Translations under genes and position numbers: made by a program | The notes under the pieces: model-generated | Told to the model about the DNA's origin: nothing | The model's database searches: none | What the model saw: only the letters and a program-made list of their open reading frames with translations | Shown here: in pieces, positions 27,625 through 36,188 of the stretch | Layout: each line of letters opens with the position of its first letter | Position numbering within the stretch: the first letter of the stretch is position 1 | DNA from: Pacificimonas flava | GTDB taxonomy: Bacteria > Pseudomonadota > Alphaproteobacteria > Sphingomonadales > Sphingomonadaceae | NCBI RefSeq assembly: GCF_000342165.1 | Contig: NZ_AMRV01000003.1 | Coordinates: 1-64,000 of the forward strand | Reading direction: 5' to 3' | DNA length: 64,000 nucleotides

Positions 27625-28242
27625 AGCGGCTTCAGCCGCTTCGGAAAAAAGACCAAGTTCGATCAGCCGCGCCTCGACCCCCGCCCGGCCGTCGAAGCGA
27701 TGTGCGAGAAAGCCGGCCGCTTCGGCTGCCACGACATTGCGCGGCTGATCGTCGATGAACAGGGTGCGGCCTGGATCGACACCGAAGCGCTGCTGAGCGA
27801 GCACGTAAATCGCCGCGTCCGGTTTTGTCAGCTTCTCGACGCCGGAAACGACGATATCCTCGAAGAGGTCGAAGACGGGAGCCGTCGGGCGGAACAGCCG
27901 CCAGAACTCCCCGGAAAAGTTGGTTATGCCGTAGAGAGGAATGCCAGCGGCGGCGATTTCGCCAACCAGCTCGATCATGCCAGGGATCGGCTCGCCTATG
28001 GTTTCAAGCCAGCGGGGGCCATAGGCTGCGATAAGCTCGCGCTCCTCGGGAAAACGCCGGATGAGCTCCGCGCTCGTTTCCTCGAAGGGGCGGCCCGCGT
28101 CGTGCTGGTAATGCCACTCACGCGTGACGACGCTATCCAGAAACCAGTCCAGCCGATGCCTGTCCGAGATCAGCTTCTGATAGAGATAGCGGATGTCCCA
28201 ATCGTACAGGACGTGGCCGACATCGAAAATGACGGCATCGAC
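27604..28242 (-). CDS. HAD-superfamily hydrolase without an ordinary start codon
   Basis: About 212 residues of a haloacid-dehalogenase-like phosphatase. Motif I is FDVGHVLYDWD, motif II is ITNFSG, the lysine is in VEKLTKPDAAIY and motif III is FIDDQPRNV. The frame is open from the rpmJ stop at 28294 downward, but contains no ATG, GTG, TTG or CTG before motif I. I give 28242 (the V-D-A-V-I-F-D start region) as a lower bound. ATT 28230 or ATC 28275 are the only near-standard options. The domain itself looks intact. Its stop lies inside the end of pyk on the other strand. Confidence 0.75.
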   Translation of the reverse strand, partial: VDAVIFDVGHVLYDWDIRYLYQKLISDRHRLDWFLDSVVTREWHYQHDAGRPFEETSAELIRRFPEERELIAAYGPRWLETIGEPIPGMIELVGEIAAAGIPLYGITNFSGEFWRLFRPTAPVFDLFEDIVVSGVEKLTKPDAAIYVLAQQRFGVDPGRTLFIDDQPRNVVAAEAAGFLAHRFDGRAGVEARLIELGLFSEAAEAASGRVTL

Positions 28243-28293
28243 GTACGCAGGACAAAGATCGGAGGCGGCGCGGATAACGCAGCCGCCCGCAGC

Positions 28294-28419
28294 TTAACCC
28301 TGGCGCGCCTTGAAACGACGATTCGTCTTGTTGATGACGTACACGCGGCCGCGGCGCCGGATCACCCGGCAGTCCCGGTGACGGTTCTTCAGCGACTTTA
28401 TGGAGTTACGGACTTTCAT
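28294..28419 (-). CDS. rpmJ: 50S ribosomal protein L36
   Basis: A 41-residue ribosomal protein from ATG 28419 to TAA 28294: [20 protein letters not shown] followed by the conserved [21 protein letters not shown] ending. This is the longer, C-minus L36 form usual in alphaproteobacteria, with lysine and arginine in place of most zinc ligands. A good promoter lies 45-70 bp upstream. The HAD hydrolase frame follows directly and may depend on this transcript. Confidence 0.95.
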   Translation of the reverse strand: MKVRNSIKSLKNRHRDCRVIRRRGRVYVINKTNRRFKARQG

Positions 28420-28462
28420 GGCGCGGCCTAAATTTCGAAAATGTTCGGAAAATCGAGGCGCG

Positions 28463-28491
28463 TAGGTAGGGAGGTTCCGTCATCCTGTCAA
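28463..28491 (-). promoter_or_regulatory. Sigma-70-type promoter of rpmJ
   Basis: On the minus strand TTGACA (28491-28486) and a TACCTA -10-like hexamer (28468-28463) are 17 bp apart, about 45 bp before the rpmJ start at 28419. The -35 is a perfect match and the -10 is weak. Confidence 0.55.
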
Positions 28492-28568
28492 GCCGGTGCG
28501 GGTCGCTGGCAATGTCTTCGCGCGCCGTGCCCCTTCCCCTGATGGCCGCGCGGGCATATCTGCCTGAC

Positions 28569-29315
28569 ATGCGATTTGCCTCGCACAAGACCCTCCAGCG
28601 GCCCGCCCTGCCAGCCGGCGAACGCATCTACGCGGTCGGTGACATTCACGGCCGCCGCGATCTCCTCGACAAGTTGCTGAAGCGGATCGACAAGGACCTC
28701 AACGCCTGGAAGGGCAAGAGCCGCATCGTCTTTCTAGGCGATTATATCGACCGAGGACCAGACAGCGCGGCCGTGCTGGACAGGCTCGTCGAGGGACCGG
28801 GTCCGGCGGACGCGTGGATTTGCCTGAAGGGCAATCACGATCATTTCGCACACTACATGCTGACGACTGAAAACTGGCAGCAGCATCACCTCGACACCTG
28901 GCTCGCCAATGGGGGTGATGAAGCGATGAGAAGCTGGGGCATTCCTAGCCGCATCGTGCGCAGCGATCCGGATGCGGCGGTTGCGGCCCTTAAGGAGTGT
29001 GTACCCGCGGAGCACGGTGAGTTTCTTGCGCGGCTGAGGCTGTCCTACCGGGCCGGGGACTATATGTTCGTGCATGCCGGCATACGGCCAGGCATCCCGC
29101 TGGAACAGCAGGACGAACGCGATCTTCTCTGGATTCGCAGCGATTTCCTCAATCATCGCCACGATTTCGGTGCCCATGTCGTGCACGGCCATACGATCAC
29201 GCGCACCGTGGATGCTCGCCCGAACCGCACCGGCATCGATACCGGGGCCTATGCGAGCGAACGCCTGACCGCGCTGGTCCTCGAAGGGGCGGAGCGCCGC
29301 GTTCTCAGCACCTGA
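28569..29315 (+). CDS. PPP-family metallophosphoesterase (Ser/Thr phosphatase type)
   Basis: A phosphatase of about 248 residues with the PPP motif set: YAVGDIHGRRD, FLGDYIDRGPDS, LKGNHDHF, FVHAGIRPG and VVHGHT. Bacterial members remove phosphate from proteins or cleave diadenosine tetraphosphate; the lack of extra domains leaves both open. I use ATG 28569, giving the usual short lead of about 18 residues before the first motif. In-frame ATGs at 28542 and 28512 are alternatives, and none has a clear ribosome site. It is divergent from rpmJ and converges on galE. Confidence 0.88.
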   Translation: MRFASHKTLQRPALPAGERIYAVGDIHGRRDLLDKLLKRIDKDLNAWKGKSRIVFLGDYIDRGPDSAAVLDRLVEGPGPADAWICLKGNHDHFAHYMLTTENWQQHHLDTWLANGGDEAMRSWGIPSRIVRSDPDAAVAALKECVPAEHGEFLARLRLSYRAGDYMFVHAGIRPGIPLEQQDERDLLWIRSDFLNHRHDFGAHVVHGHTITRTVDARPNRTGIDTGAYASERLTALVLEGAERRVLST

Positions 29316-29333
29316 AACGCGGCCCCGGCTGCG

Positions 29334-30347
29334 CTAGTTCTGACGATCCTTCAGCGATGCTTCCCACGACAGGGCATGCTGAACGATCGTGTCGAGATCG
29401 GCGTGACGCGGCGTCCAGCCAAGCGTGTCGATGATGCGCCCATTGTCACTGACGAGCGCCGCCGGGTCCCCCGGACGGCGCGGCTCCATCCGCCGGTCTA
29501 TGGATTTGCCGGAAACCCGCTCGACGGCATCCAGAACTTCCAGCACGGAAAATCCGCGCTTGTAACCGGCGTTCATGAACAGGGAGGATTCGGGATTATC
29601 CCGCAGCCAGCCCAGCGCCAGCACGTGCGCCTCCGCCAGATCGCTGACATGGATATAGTCGCGCACGCCCGTTCCGTCGGGCGTGTCGTAATCCGTGCCG
29701 AACACATCCACATGGCTGCGCTTTCCCATCGCCGCCTCGCTGGCCACCTTGATCAGGTGCGTTGCCCCCTTCGTGGATTGCCCGGTGCGGCCTTGCGGGT
29801 CGGCACCTGCGACGTTGAAATAGCGCAGCGCGCAGAAATTCAGATCGTGCGCCGCCGCCGTGTCGGTCAGCATCATCTCCGTCATCAGCTTGGAGGTGCC
29901 GTAGGGATTGATGGGCTGCTTGCGCGCATCCTCCCGCACCGGGACCTCGTCCGGCGTGCCATAGGTCGCCGCAGTGGAGGAGAAGATGAAGTGCGGGACC
30001 ACGGCATCGACCGCCGCTTCGATCAGATTGCGCGATGCAGCCGTGTTGTTGCGGTAGTATTTCAGCGGGTCCGCCACGGATTCCGGCACCACCACGGATC
30101 CCGCAAAATGCATGATCGCGCCGATGCGGTCATCCTTCAGAATTTGGGTCATCCGCTCCTGATCGGCGACATCCACCTCGTGAAATCGGGCGGCGTCCGG
30201 CACGGCCCAGCGGAAGCCCGTGATCAGATTGTCGGCCACGGAGACAGGATAGCCTGCGTCCAGCAGGGCGAGGACGGCATGGCTGCCGATATACCCGGCG
30301 CCGCCGGTGACGAGTACGCGGGGCAGCGTATCCTGGTTTTCGCTCAT
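29334..30347 (-). CDS. galE: UDP-glucose 4-epimerase
   Basis: GalE interconverts UDP-glucose and UDP-galactose for surface polysaccharides. The 337-residue extended SDR has VLVTGGAGYIGSH at residues 11-23, FAGSVVVPESV, the catalytic SSTAATYG serine/threonine, YGTSK (Y-x-x-x-K), the ALRYFNVAGADP motif and GTGVRDYIHVSDLA. The ATG at 30347 is followed by a short, unconserved lead. No galactose-catabolism genes lie near, so an anabolic role is more likely. Confidence 0.94.
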   Translation of the reverse strand: MSENQDTLPRVLVTGGAGYIGSHAVLALLDAGYPVSVADNLITGFRWAVPDAARFHEVDVADQERMTQILKDDRIGAIMHFAGSVVVPESVADPLKYYRNNTAASRNLIEAAVDAVVPHFIFSSTAATYGTPDEVPVREDARKQPINPYGTSKLMTEMMLTDTAAAHDLNFCALRYFNVAGADPQGRTGQSTKGATHLIKVASEAAMGKRSHVDVFGTDYDTPDGTGVRDYIHVSDLAEAHVLALGWLRDNPESSLFMNAGYKRGFSVLEVLDAVERVSGKSIDRRMEPRRPGDPAALVSDNGRIIDTLGWTPRHADLDTIVQHALSWEASLKDRQN

Positions 30348-30460
30348 GGAACGGCCTTCCTGATTTGCGGGTTACGAAGAATAGGGATTTGTCGCCGACT
30401 TAGGCGAAGCGCCGCTCCGCGCTCAAGCGAAACGGCACATCGAAGGGGATGTTTTGAACG

Positions 30461-31057
30461 ATGACCATGAAATCCGTCCTGCTGCCGCTCGCCGCGCTAT
30501 CCGCCCTTGCTGCCTGCAGCACCACGAACAGCGGTGTGGACGTGACCCGCTTTCACCTGGAGCAGCCCGTCGCGCGCGGCAGCGTTTTCCTGGAGCCGGC
30601 CAACCCTGACCGCGCAGGCTCGCTCGAGTTTCGCACCTATGCCGACGCCGTTGCAGCGGAACTGCGCGACATCGGCTTCACAGTCGCCTCCACACGCGAT
30701 GCGGCCGAACTGATCGGGACCATGGATTATATGCAGGCGACGCGCCAGGCGATCGCTGAACGCTCCCCGGTCTCTGTCGGCATCGGCGGGGGCACGTTCG
30801 GCAGCGGCCTAGGCGTCGGTCTCGGCACCATGTTCGGCCTGGGCGGCGGCAAGAGCGGCGACATCGTCACCAATATGCTGGAATTGCGTCTGAAACGGGA
30901 AAGCGACGAGACGACGATCTGGGAGGGCCGGGCCACCAGCGAAGCGCGCGAAGGCGATGCGCAGGCCAGCCTTTCGGCGGACATTCCCGTTCTCGCGGAC
31001 CGGCTGCTGCGCGACTATCCCGGCCAAAGCGGCGAAACCGTCACTTACGAGGACTGA
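30461..31057 (+). CDS. DUF4136 lipoprotein
   Basis: A 198-residue predicted lipoprotein. The signal sequence ends in the lipobox LSALAAC with Cys19, followed by STTNSG. The remainder matches DUF4136: an opening strand with VDVTRFHL, FRTYADAVAAELRDIGFTV, a glycine-rich middle (GIGGGTFGSGLGVGLGTMFG) and WEGRATSEA. The function is unknown; members sit in the outer membrane or periplasm. Start ATG 30461 or 30467 (MTMK) both leave the lipobox intact. The gene is alone between galE and prs. Confidence 0.85.
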   Translation: MTMKSVLLPLAALSALAACSTTNSGVDVTRFHLEQPVARGSVFLEPANPDRAGSLEFRTYADAVAAELRDIGFTVASTRDAAELIGTMDYMQATRQAIAERSPVSVGIGGGTFGSGLGVGLGTMFGLGGGKSGDIVTNMLELRLKRESDETTIWEGRATSEAREGDAQASLSADIPVLADRLLRDYPGQSGETVTYED

Positions 31058-31205
31058 ATAGCAGAATTCCGGGGCGGCTGTCCGCCGGCTCCTCGACCGC
31101 AACCTGACACGGATTCGTCATGGAGGGCGTTGCGGGCGCGCGTTCGGGCGTCTAGGGCGAGCGCTCGTTCGTGACGCCGCCCCCATGTTCAGGAGACGCT
31201 GCCCC

Positions 31206-32132
31206 GTGAAGATCATCACCGGCAATAGCAACGTGCCGCTTGCCCAGGATATTTCGGATTATCTGGAAATCCCCCTGACCAAGGCCAGCGTCAGGCGATT
31301 CGCCGACGAGGAGATCTTTGTCGAAATTCAGGAGAATGTCCGCGGCGAGGATGTTTTCGTCATTCAGTCGACGGCCGCGCCGGCGAATGACAATCTAATG
31401 GAACTGCTGATCATGATCGACGCGCTGAAGCGTGCGAGCGCGAGCCGCATCACAGCCGTCGTTCCCTATTACGGCTATGCGCGTCAGGATCGGAAACCCG
31501 GTCCGCGAACCCCTATTTCGGCAAAGCTGGTGGCGGACCTGATCACCACTGCCGGGGCCAATCGTGTCCTTTCCGTCGATCTGCATGCTGGTCAGATTCA
31601 GGGCTTCTTCGACATCCCCACCGACAATCTGTACGCCGCGCCGGTCATGGCGGAGGATATCAAGGCGCGTTTCAGCCTGGACAATCTGATGATCGTCTCG
31701 CCCGACGTGGGCGGCGTGGTACGCGCTCGGGCGCTGGCGAAACGCCTGGACAACGCGCCCCTCGCCATCGTCGACAAGCGGCGCGAGCGCGCCGGCGAAT
31801 CGGAAGTAATGAACATCATCGGCAATGTCGCGGGACGCTACTGCATCCTTATCGACGATATCGTCGATTCGGCGGGAACCCTCTGCAATGCGGCCGCCGC
31901 CCTGCTGGAGGCCGGCGCCGAAAAGGTGACCGCATATTGTACGCACGGCGTCCTTTCGGGGGGAGCGGTCGCGCGGGTCGACAATTCCGTTCTCGAGGAG
32001 CTGGTCATCACGGATTCGATCCCGGTCCCTGAGGACGCGGCGAAAATCCGCAAGCTAACGATCGGCCCGCTTCTTGGCGAAGCCATCAGGCGTATTGCGG
32101 ACGAAAGTTCGGTTTCCAGCCTGTTCGACTAG
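31206..32132 (+). CDS. prs: Ribose-phosphate pyrophosphokinase
   Basis: Prs makes PRPP from ribose-5-phosphate and ATP for nucleotide, histidine and tryptophan synthesis. The 308-residue product has [15 protein letters not shown] at the start, [32 protein letters not shown] (flexible loop), [13 protein letters not shown] and the PRPP-binding [14 protein letters not shown] use GTG 31206 because AGGAG lies 10 nt upstream and the family starts there; ATG 31185 would add seven unconserved residues. The gene is monocistronic and converges on a small ORF. Confidence 0.96.
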   Translation: MKIITGNSNVPLAQDISDYLEIPLTKASVRRFADEEIFVEIQENVRGEDVFVIQSTAAPANDNLMELLIMIDALKRASASRITAVVPYYGYARQDRKPGPRTPISAKLVADLITTAGANRVLSVDLHAGQIQGFFDIPTDNLYAAPVMAEDIKARFSLDNLMIVSPDVGGVVRARALAKRLDNAPLAIVDKRRERAGESEVMNIIGNVAGRYCILIDDIVDSAGTLCNAAAALLEAGAEKVTAYCTHGVLSGGAVARVDNSVLEELVITDSIPVPEDAAKIRKLTIGPLLGEAIRRIADESSVSSLFD

Positions 32133-32148
32133 GCGGCGCGATCAAGCC

Positions 32149-32376
32149 CTAGCCGAGCGAATCCAACTTCATGCGGGCGGCAAGCTTTGGCCTGGCATCG
32201 CAGTCGACGTGAATTTCCGGATAGTCGAGGTCGGTGAGCCGCATGAGAATACCCGGCGCCGCGGCATTGCACTCCGCGACCGTTTCGAAATCAGGCTCCA
32301 TGATCTTCAGCGTCTCGCAGGCTGCGCCGGCATCGCCGCACCCCATGATCGCCATTGCCACAAAGATTTCCTGCAC
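32149..32376 (-). CDS. Small cysteine-containing hypothetical protein
   Basis: A 75-residue ORF from GTG 32376, with GAGG about 9 nt upstream. The N-terminus is hydrophobic (IFVAMAIMGCG) and could be a short signal or lipoprotein sequence. The rest has three further cysteines and an acidic middle (TLKIMEPDFETVAECNAA). I do not recognise a family. The frame is tail-to-tail with prs, 16 bp apart. Codon use and the ribosome site favour a real gene, but I cannot be sure. Confidence 0.5.
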   Translation of the reverse strand: MQEIFVAMAIMGCGDAGAACETLKIMEPDFETVAECNAAAPGILMRLTDLDYPEIHVDCDARPKLAARMKLDSLG

Positions 32377-32449
32377 GGTGTCGTCCTCATTTCGTCCTCT
32401 CCTAAAACGATAGAACGAGACCGAGGTTCCGGCGGCTCGTTGCGGCGCC

Positions 32450-33454
32450 CTATTGACTTCCCTCGCCGGACATGGGCGCGACGATCTGGATCGTCCGGTC
32501 GAAGGCGCCGGCCTGCAAAGAATCCGGCGTCATCACGAGCGTCGTTCCTGGGACGAGAATGCCCGCCAGATCACGGCGAAATTCCGGAGGCAGGACCAGT
32601 TGATTCCGCTCCTCTGCGCTCACAACTGCGCCGCCCTCCGTGCCGTGTAGGGGCACGTCCATCCAGGTGAATTTGTCCGCCGCCACGTCCGCCGCCACGA
32701 GTTGATAAACCTCCGTTTGCGTAACGTCGCGGCCCAGCCGAACCGGCGCCCGTCCGATTTCGACGCCGTTGCGCACCACCCGCATCTGCCGGTCGGCGGC
32801 GCTGAGGATCAGGGAGATCGGACCCTGTCGCTGCAGCCAGGGTCGCCATACCGTCGCGGAATCGATAGCAGACGCGGTGCCCGCCGTCACGGCACCGGAG
32901 GCTGAGATCGAAGGTGCCTCCTGCCCCTCGAGCGCGAGACGCGGAACGTCGGCACTGTCCGTCACGATGACGGTAATGCCCAGGCTGGTTACGCCGAACA
33001 GCTTTTCCGCGAACGCATCGGGCAGACGAATGCAACCGTGCGATGCGGGATGGCCGGGCAGTGTCCCGGCATGAAGCGCGATGCCATCCCAGGTCAGGCG
33101 CTGCATGTACGGCATGGGCGCCGAATTGTAGAGGTTGGAATAGTGCTCCTTCTCCTTTTGCAGAATCGTGAAGACACCAGTCGGCGTTTCATGACCCGCC
33201 TTTCCCGTCGAGACCGTGGAGATGCCGATCAGGACGCCGTTGCGATAGACATAGGCGCGCTGCACCGCCAGGCTGACGATGATCGTCACGGGCCCTTGCG
33301 GCGACACCTCGTCCGCCCACAGGAAGTCCCCTGACTGAAGCGCCTGCGCCGCGGGCGCGACCGGCCCGCTCGGCAGCGGCAGCTCCCTGGCCGCTGCCTC
33401 CGCCGTCATCAGCATGAGAGCGAGCGAGGCCGCGATAAGACGAGAACCGCGCAT
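32450..33454 (-). CDS. L,D-transpeptidase with a degenerate second domain
   Basis: A 334-residue periplasmic protein with a signal peptide (1-22). The first YkuD domain (about 55-170) has His128, then the H-G-C-x-R site His139, Cys141 and Arg143 in HPASHGCIRLPD, so it should cross-link peptidoglycan 3-3 or attach proteins. Residues about 215-325 look like a second copy: GPISLILSAADRQMRVVRNG mirrors GPVTIIVSLAVQRAYVYRNG, and LPPEFRRDL...PGTTLVMT mirrors the end. It lacks the catalytic His and Cys. The start overlaps the universal stress protein stop by one base (TGATG). Confidence 0.9.
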   Translation of the reverse strand: MRGSRLIAASLALMLMTAEAAARELPLPSGPVAPAAQALQSGDFLWADEVSPQGPVTIIVSLAVQRAYVYRNGVLIGISTVSTGKAGHETPTGVFTILQKEKEHYSNLYNSAPMPYMQRLTWDGIALHAGTLPGHPASHGCIRLPDAFAEKLFGVTSLGITVIVTDSADVPRLALEGQEAPSISASGAVTAGTASAIDSATVWRPWLQRQGPISLILSAADRQMRVVRNGVEIGRAPVRLGRDVTQTEVYQLVAADVAADKFTWMDVPLHGTEGGAVVSAEERNQLVLPPEFRRDLAGILVPGTTLVMTPDSLQAGAFDRTIQIVAPMSGEGSQ

Positions 33455-34269
33455 CAGTGAGCGAACAGAATTGCGTGGCGGGTCTGTGAGATCATGGACT
33501 GGGTCACGCCGCCCAGGATCAGTTCGCTGAACCGCGACCGACCATAGGCGCCCATGGCGATCAGGTCGGCCTCGAAAGCCGCCGCCTCGTCCTGCACGAT
33601 GTCCTCGGCATCGCCATTCGCGACTTCCCGCGTCTCGGCACGTATATCCGCGCGCGACAGGTAGCGGGCGGCGTCCTCCGGACCGGGACGGTCGCTACGT
33701 GCTTCGCCTATGCCGAGAATCCGAACCGCTGCCGCGCGCCTCAGGAATGGCATCGCACCCTTCAGCGCCCGGCCGGCCTCGGGCGAGCCGTTCCACAGGA
33801 GCAGGACACGCCCCTCCGTGGCAAAGCGCACCTCGGCGCGAGGCGCGACGAGCACGGGGCACCCGGCCGCCACCAGCGTGCGACCCAGGAAGGTTTCGCC
33901 CGACTGGTCGCCGATATCCTCGCCCGCAGGACTGAGTATGACGAGATCGCCGAGAACGGACTCGCGCGCGAATGCACGCTCCGGCAGGCCCAGCCTCACC
34001 TTCCAGTCCCAGGACACATCCTCGCTTTCGATCATGCGGCTGCAATGATCGCGGAACGCCTGCTCCTCCTTCCGAATGTCTTCCTCAATGCTCGGCGGCA
34101 GCACCGCGGTGAACATGCCCGCGGCATAGACGTCGCCCGTGACGGTCATGTTCTGACGGGAATGAAGGCAGGTGATGTGGGCATTGAAGACGCGGGCGAT
34201 GGCCATGGCAGCCTCGACACGAACGTCGAAGCCGTCGTCGCGATTGGCGTGCAGGATGATGCGGTGCAT
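33454..34269 (-). CDS. Universal stress protein, two UspA domains
   Basis: A 271-residue tandem UspA protein. The first half runs from MHRIILHANRDDGFDV to about 140 and the second from VLLLWNGSPEAGRAL to the end. The second half carries the nucleotide-binding-like MGAYGRSRFSELILGG (G-x2-G-x9-G pattern), followed by VTQSMI. Such proteins aid survival under starvation or oxidative stress; ATP binding is plausible. The ATG at 34269 has AGGA upstream. It is followed, with a one-base overlap, by the L,D-transpeptidase, which suggests a shared envelope or stress response. Confidence 0.9.
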   Translation of the reverse strand: MHRIILHANRDDGFDVRVEAAMAIARVFNAHITCLHSRQNMTVTGDVYAAGMFTAVLPPSIEEDIRKEEQAFRDHCSRMIESEDVSWDWKVRLGLPERAFARESVLGDLVILSPAGEDIGDQSGETFLGRTLVAAGCPVLVAPRAEVRFATEGRVLLLWNGSPEAGRALKGAMPFLRRAAAVRILGIGEARSDRPGPEDAARYLSRADIRAETREVANGDAEDIVQDEAAAFEADLIAMGAYGRSRFSELILGGVTQSMISQTRHAILFAH

Positions 34270-34385
34270 GGGGCGGTCCTTTCTCATCTCCCTTGAGTCG
34301 CGCTTAACCTTATAGATCAGAAGCGCGGCGACTTTGCGTCCCGTCAAAATTGGCGAGCCGGGGAAGCCGATCCTATCTGTTGGGT

Positions 34386-36182
34386 ATGCCTTCCGAACGG
34401 CAGCTGTTGCTGCGTTTCCTTCCCTATCTGTGGCCCACCGGCCGCCCCGACCTGAAGCGCCGGATCGGCGTGGCGCTCGTTCTCGTCCTTCTGTCGAAGG
34501 GCGCGGTCCTTCTGATGCCCTTCGCGTACAAGGCCGCCGTCGATGCCATGGGCGCGGAACAGGATCTGTCCGACGCCGCGCTCGTCGCGATCGGCATGGT
34601 CATCGCCTATGTCGGTGCGCGGTTCGGCGGCACGCTGTTCGACAATCTGCGCAACGCGGTGTTTGAGCGGGTCGGTCAGGGCGCGGCGGCGCAGCTTGCG
34701 GACGACGTCTTCCGCCATATGCACCGGCTCAGCCTGCGCTTCCATCTGGAGCGCCGGACGGGGGCGCTGACACGCATCATCGAACGCGGCACCAAGTCCA
34801 TCGACCAGATGCTCTACTTCCTGCTCTTCAACATCGCGCCGACCTTTTTGGAGCTGGCCGTGGTGTGCGGCATCTTCTGGGTCAAGCTCGGCCCCGCCGC
34901 CGTCGGCGGCATGCTGGCGGCGGTCGCTGCCTACATCCTATTCACGCAAAAGGTGACGGAGTGGCGGCAGAAGCTGCGCCGGCAAATGGTTGAGGACGAC
35001 AACCGCGCCGCCCAGCGGGCCGTCGACAGCCTGCTGAATTACGAAACGGTCAAATATTTCAGCGCGGAGGCCGTCGAGGCGCACAACTACAATGCGGCAA
35101 TGGCGCGCTATCGGGAAAGCGCGGTGAAGACCGAAACCTCGCTTGCCATGCTGAACGTGGGACAGGCGCTGATCACCAACGTGACCATGGCCGGCGCCAT
35201 GGCGCTGACGGTTTGGGGCTGGGCCGCCGGACGCTACACGGTCGGCGATCTCGTGCTGATCAACACGCTGCTGATGCAGCTTTTCCGGCCCCTCGACGCG
35301 CTCGGCTGGGTATACCGCTCCATCAAGCAAGGCCTGATCGACATTGAGGAGATGTTCGGCCTGATCGACACGCCGGCAGAGGTTGAGGATGCACCGGGGG
35401 CCGCACCTCTCAGGGTGAAGGGCGGCGAAATCCGTTTCGAGAATGTCCGCTTCCACTACGACCCCGAGCGGACGATCCTGCACGGCATCGACTTCACCAT
35501 TCCGGCAGGAAAAACGGTCGCCATCGTGGGGGAATCGGGTGCGGGGAAATCGACGCTCAGCCGCATCCTGTTCCGCTTCTACGATCTGGAAAGCGGGTGC
35601 GTCAGCATAGACGGTCAGGATATTTCGTCCGTGACGCAGTCCAGCCTGCGTGCGGCCATCGGCATCGTGCCGCAGGACACCGTCCTCTTCAACGACACGG
35701 TCGGCTACAATATCGGCTACGGCCGGGCCGGCTCCACCCGCGCCGAGATCGAGACGGCGGCAAGGGCCGCGCAAATCCATGATTTTATCATGTCGCTCCC
35801 CGACGGGTACGACACCGTTGTGGGGGAGCGCGGCCTGAAACTGTCCGGCGGCGAGAAGCAGCGCGTGGCGATCGCGCGAACCATATTGAAGGATCCCCCC
35901 ATCCTGATCCTCGACGAAGCGACGAGCGCGCTCGACAGCCGCACGGAGCAGGCGATCCAGTCCTCCCTGCGCGAAGTCGAAAGGGGCCGCACGAGCCTCG
36001 TCATTGCGCACAGGCTATCGACGATCACGGACGCCAGCGAAATCATCGTCATGGCCGGCGGGCGGATCGCCGAACGCGGCACACATGCCGCCCTGCTGGC
36101 GAAACGCGGCCTCTACGCAGAAATGTGGGCGCGCCAGCAAGCGGCCGGCGACGGGGAAGAGCGAACCGAAGCCGCCCAGTGA
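34386..36182 (+). CDS. Atm1/HMT1-type ABC exporter
   Basis: A 598-residue half-transporter with an N-terminal six-helix membrane domain and a C-terminal ATPase. The ATPase has Walker A GESGAGKST (382-390), the Q-loop IVPQDTVLF, the signature LSGGEKQRV, Walker B ILILDEATSALD and the H-loop IAHRLST. The membrane-domain motif LLNYETVKYF and an 'NVGQALI' region are typical of mitochondrial Atm1 and bacterial homologues, which export glutathione conjugates or persulfides and affect Fe-S or metal homeostasis. ATG 34386 is chosen; TTG 34350 is an alternative. The gene is divergent from the stress protein. Confidence 0.93.
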   Translation: MPSERQLLLRFLPYLWPTGRPDLKRRIGVALVLVLLSKGAVLLMPFAYKAAVDAMGAEQDLSDAALVAIGMVIAYVGARFGGTLFDNLRNAVFERVGQGAAAQLADDVFRHMHRLSLRFHLERRTGALTRIIERGTKSIDQMLYFLLFNIAPTFLELAVVCGIFWVKLGPAAVGGMLAAVAAYILFTQKVTEWRQKLRRQMVEDDNRAAQRAVDSLLNYETVKYFSAEAVEAHNYNAAMARYRESAVKTETSLAMLNVGQALITNVTMAGAMALTVWGWAAGRYTVGDLVLINTLLMQLFRPLDALGWVYRSIKQGLIDIEEMFGLIDTPAEVEDAPGAAPLRVKGGEIRFENVRFHYDPERTILHGIDFTIPAGKTVAIVGESGAGKSTLSRILFRFYDLESGCVSIDGQDISSVTQSSLRAAIGIVPQDTVLFNDTVGYNIGYGRAGSTRAEIETAARAAQIHDFIMSLPDGYDTVVGERGLKLSGGEKQRVAIARTILKDPPILILDEATSALDSRTEQAIQSSLREVERGRTSLVIAHRLSTITDASEIIVMAGGRIAERGTHAALLAKRGLYAEMWARQQAAGDGEERTEAAQ

Positions 36183-36188
36183 TACGGC

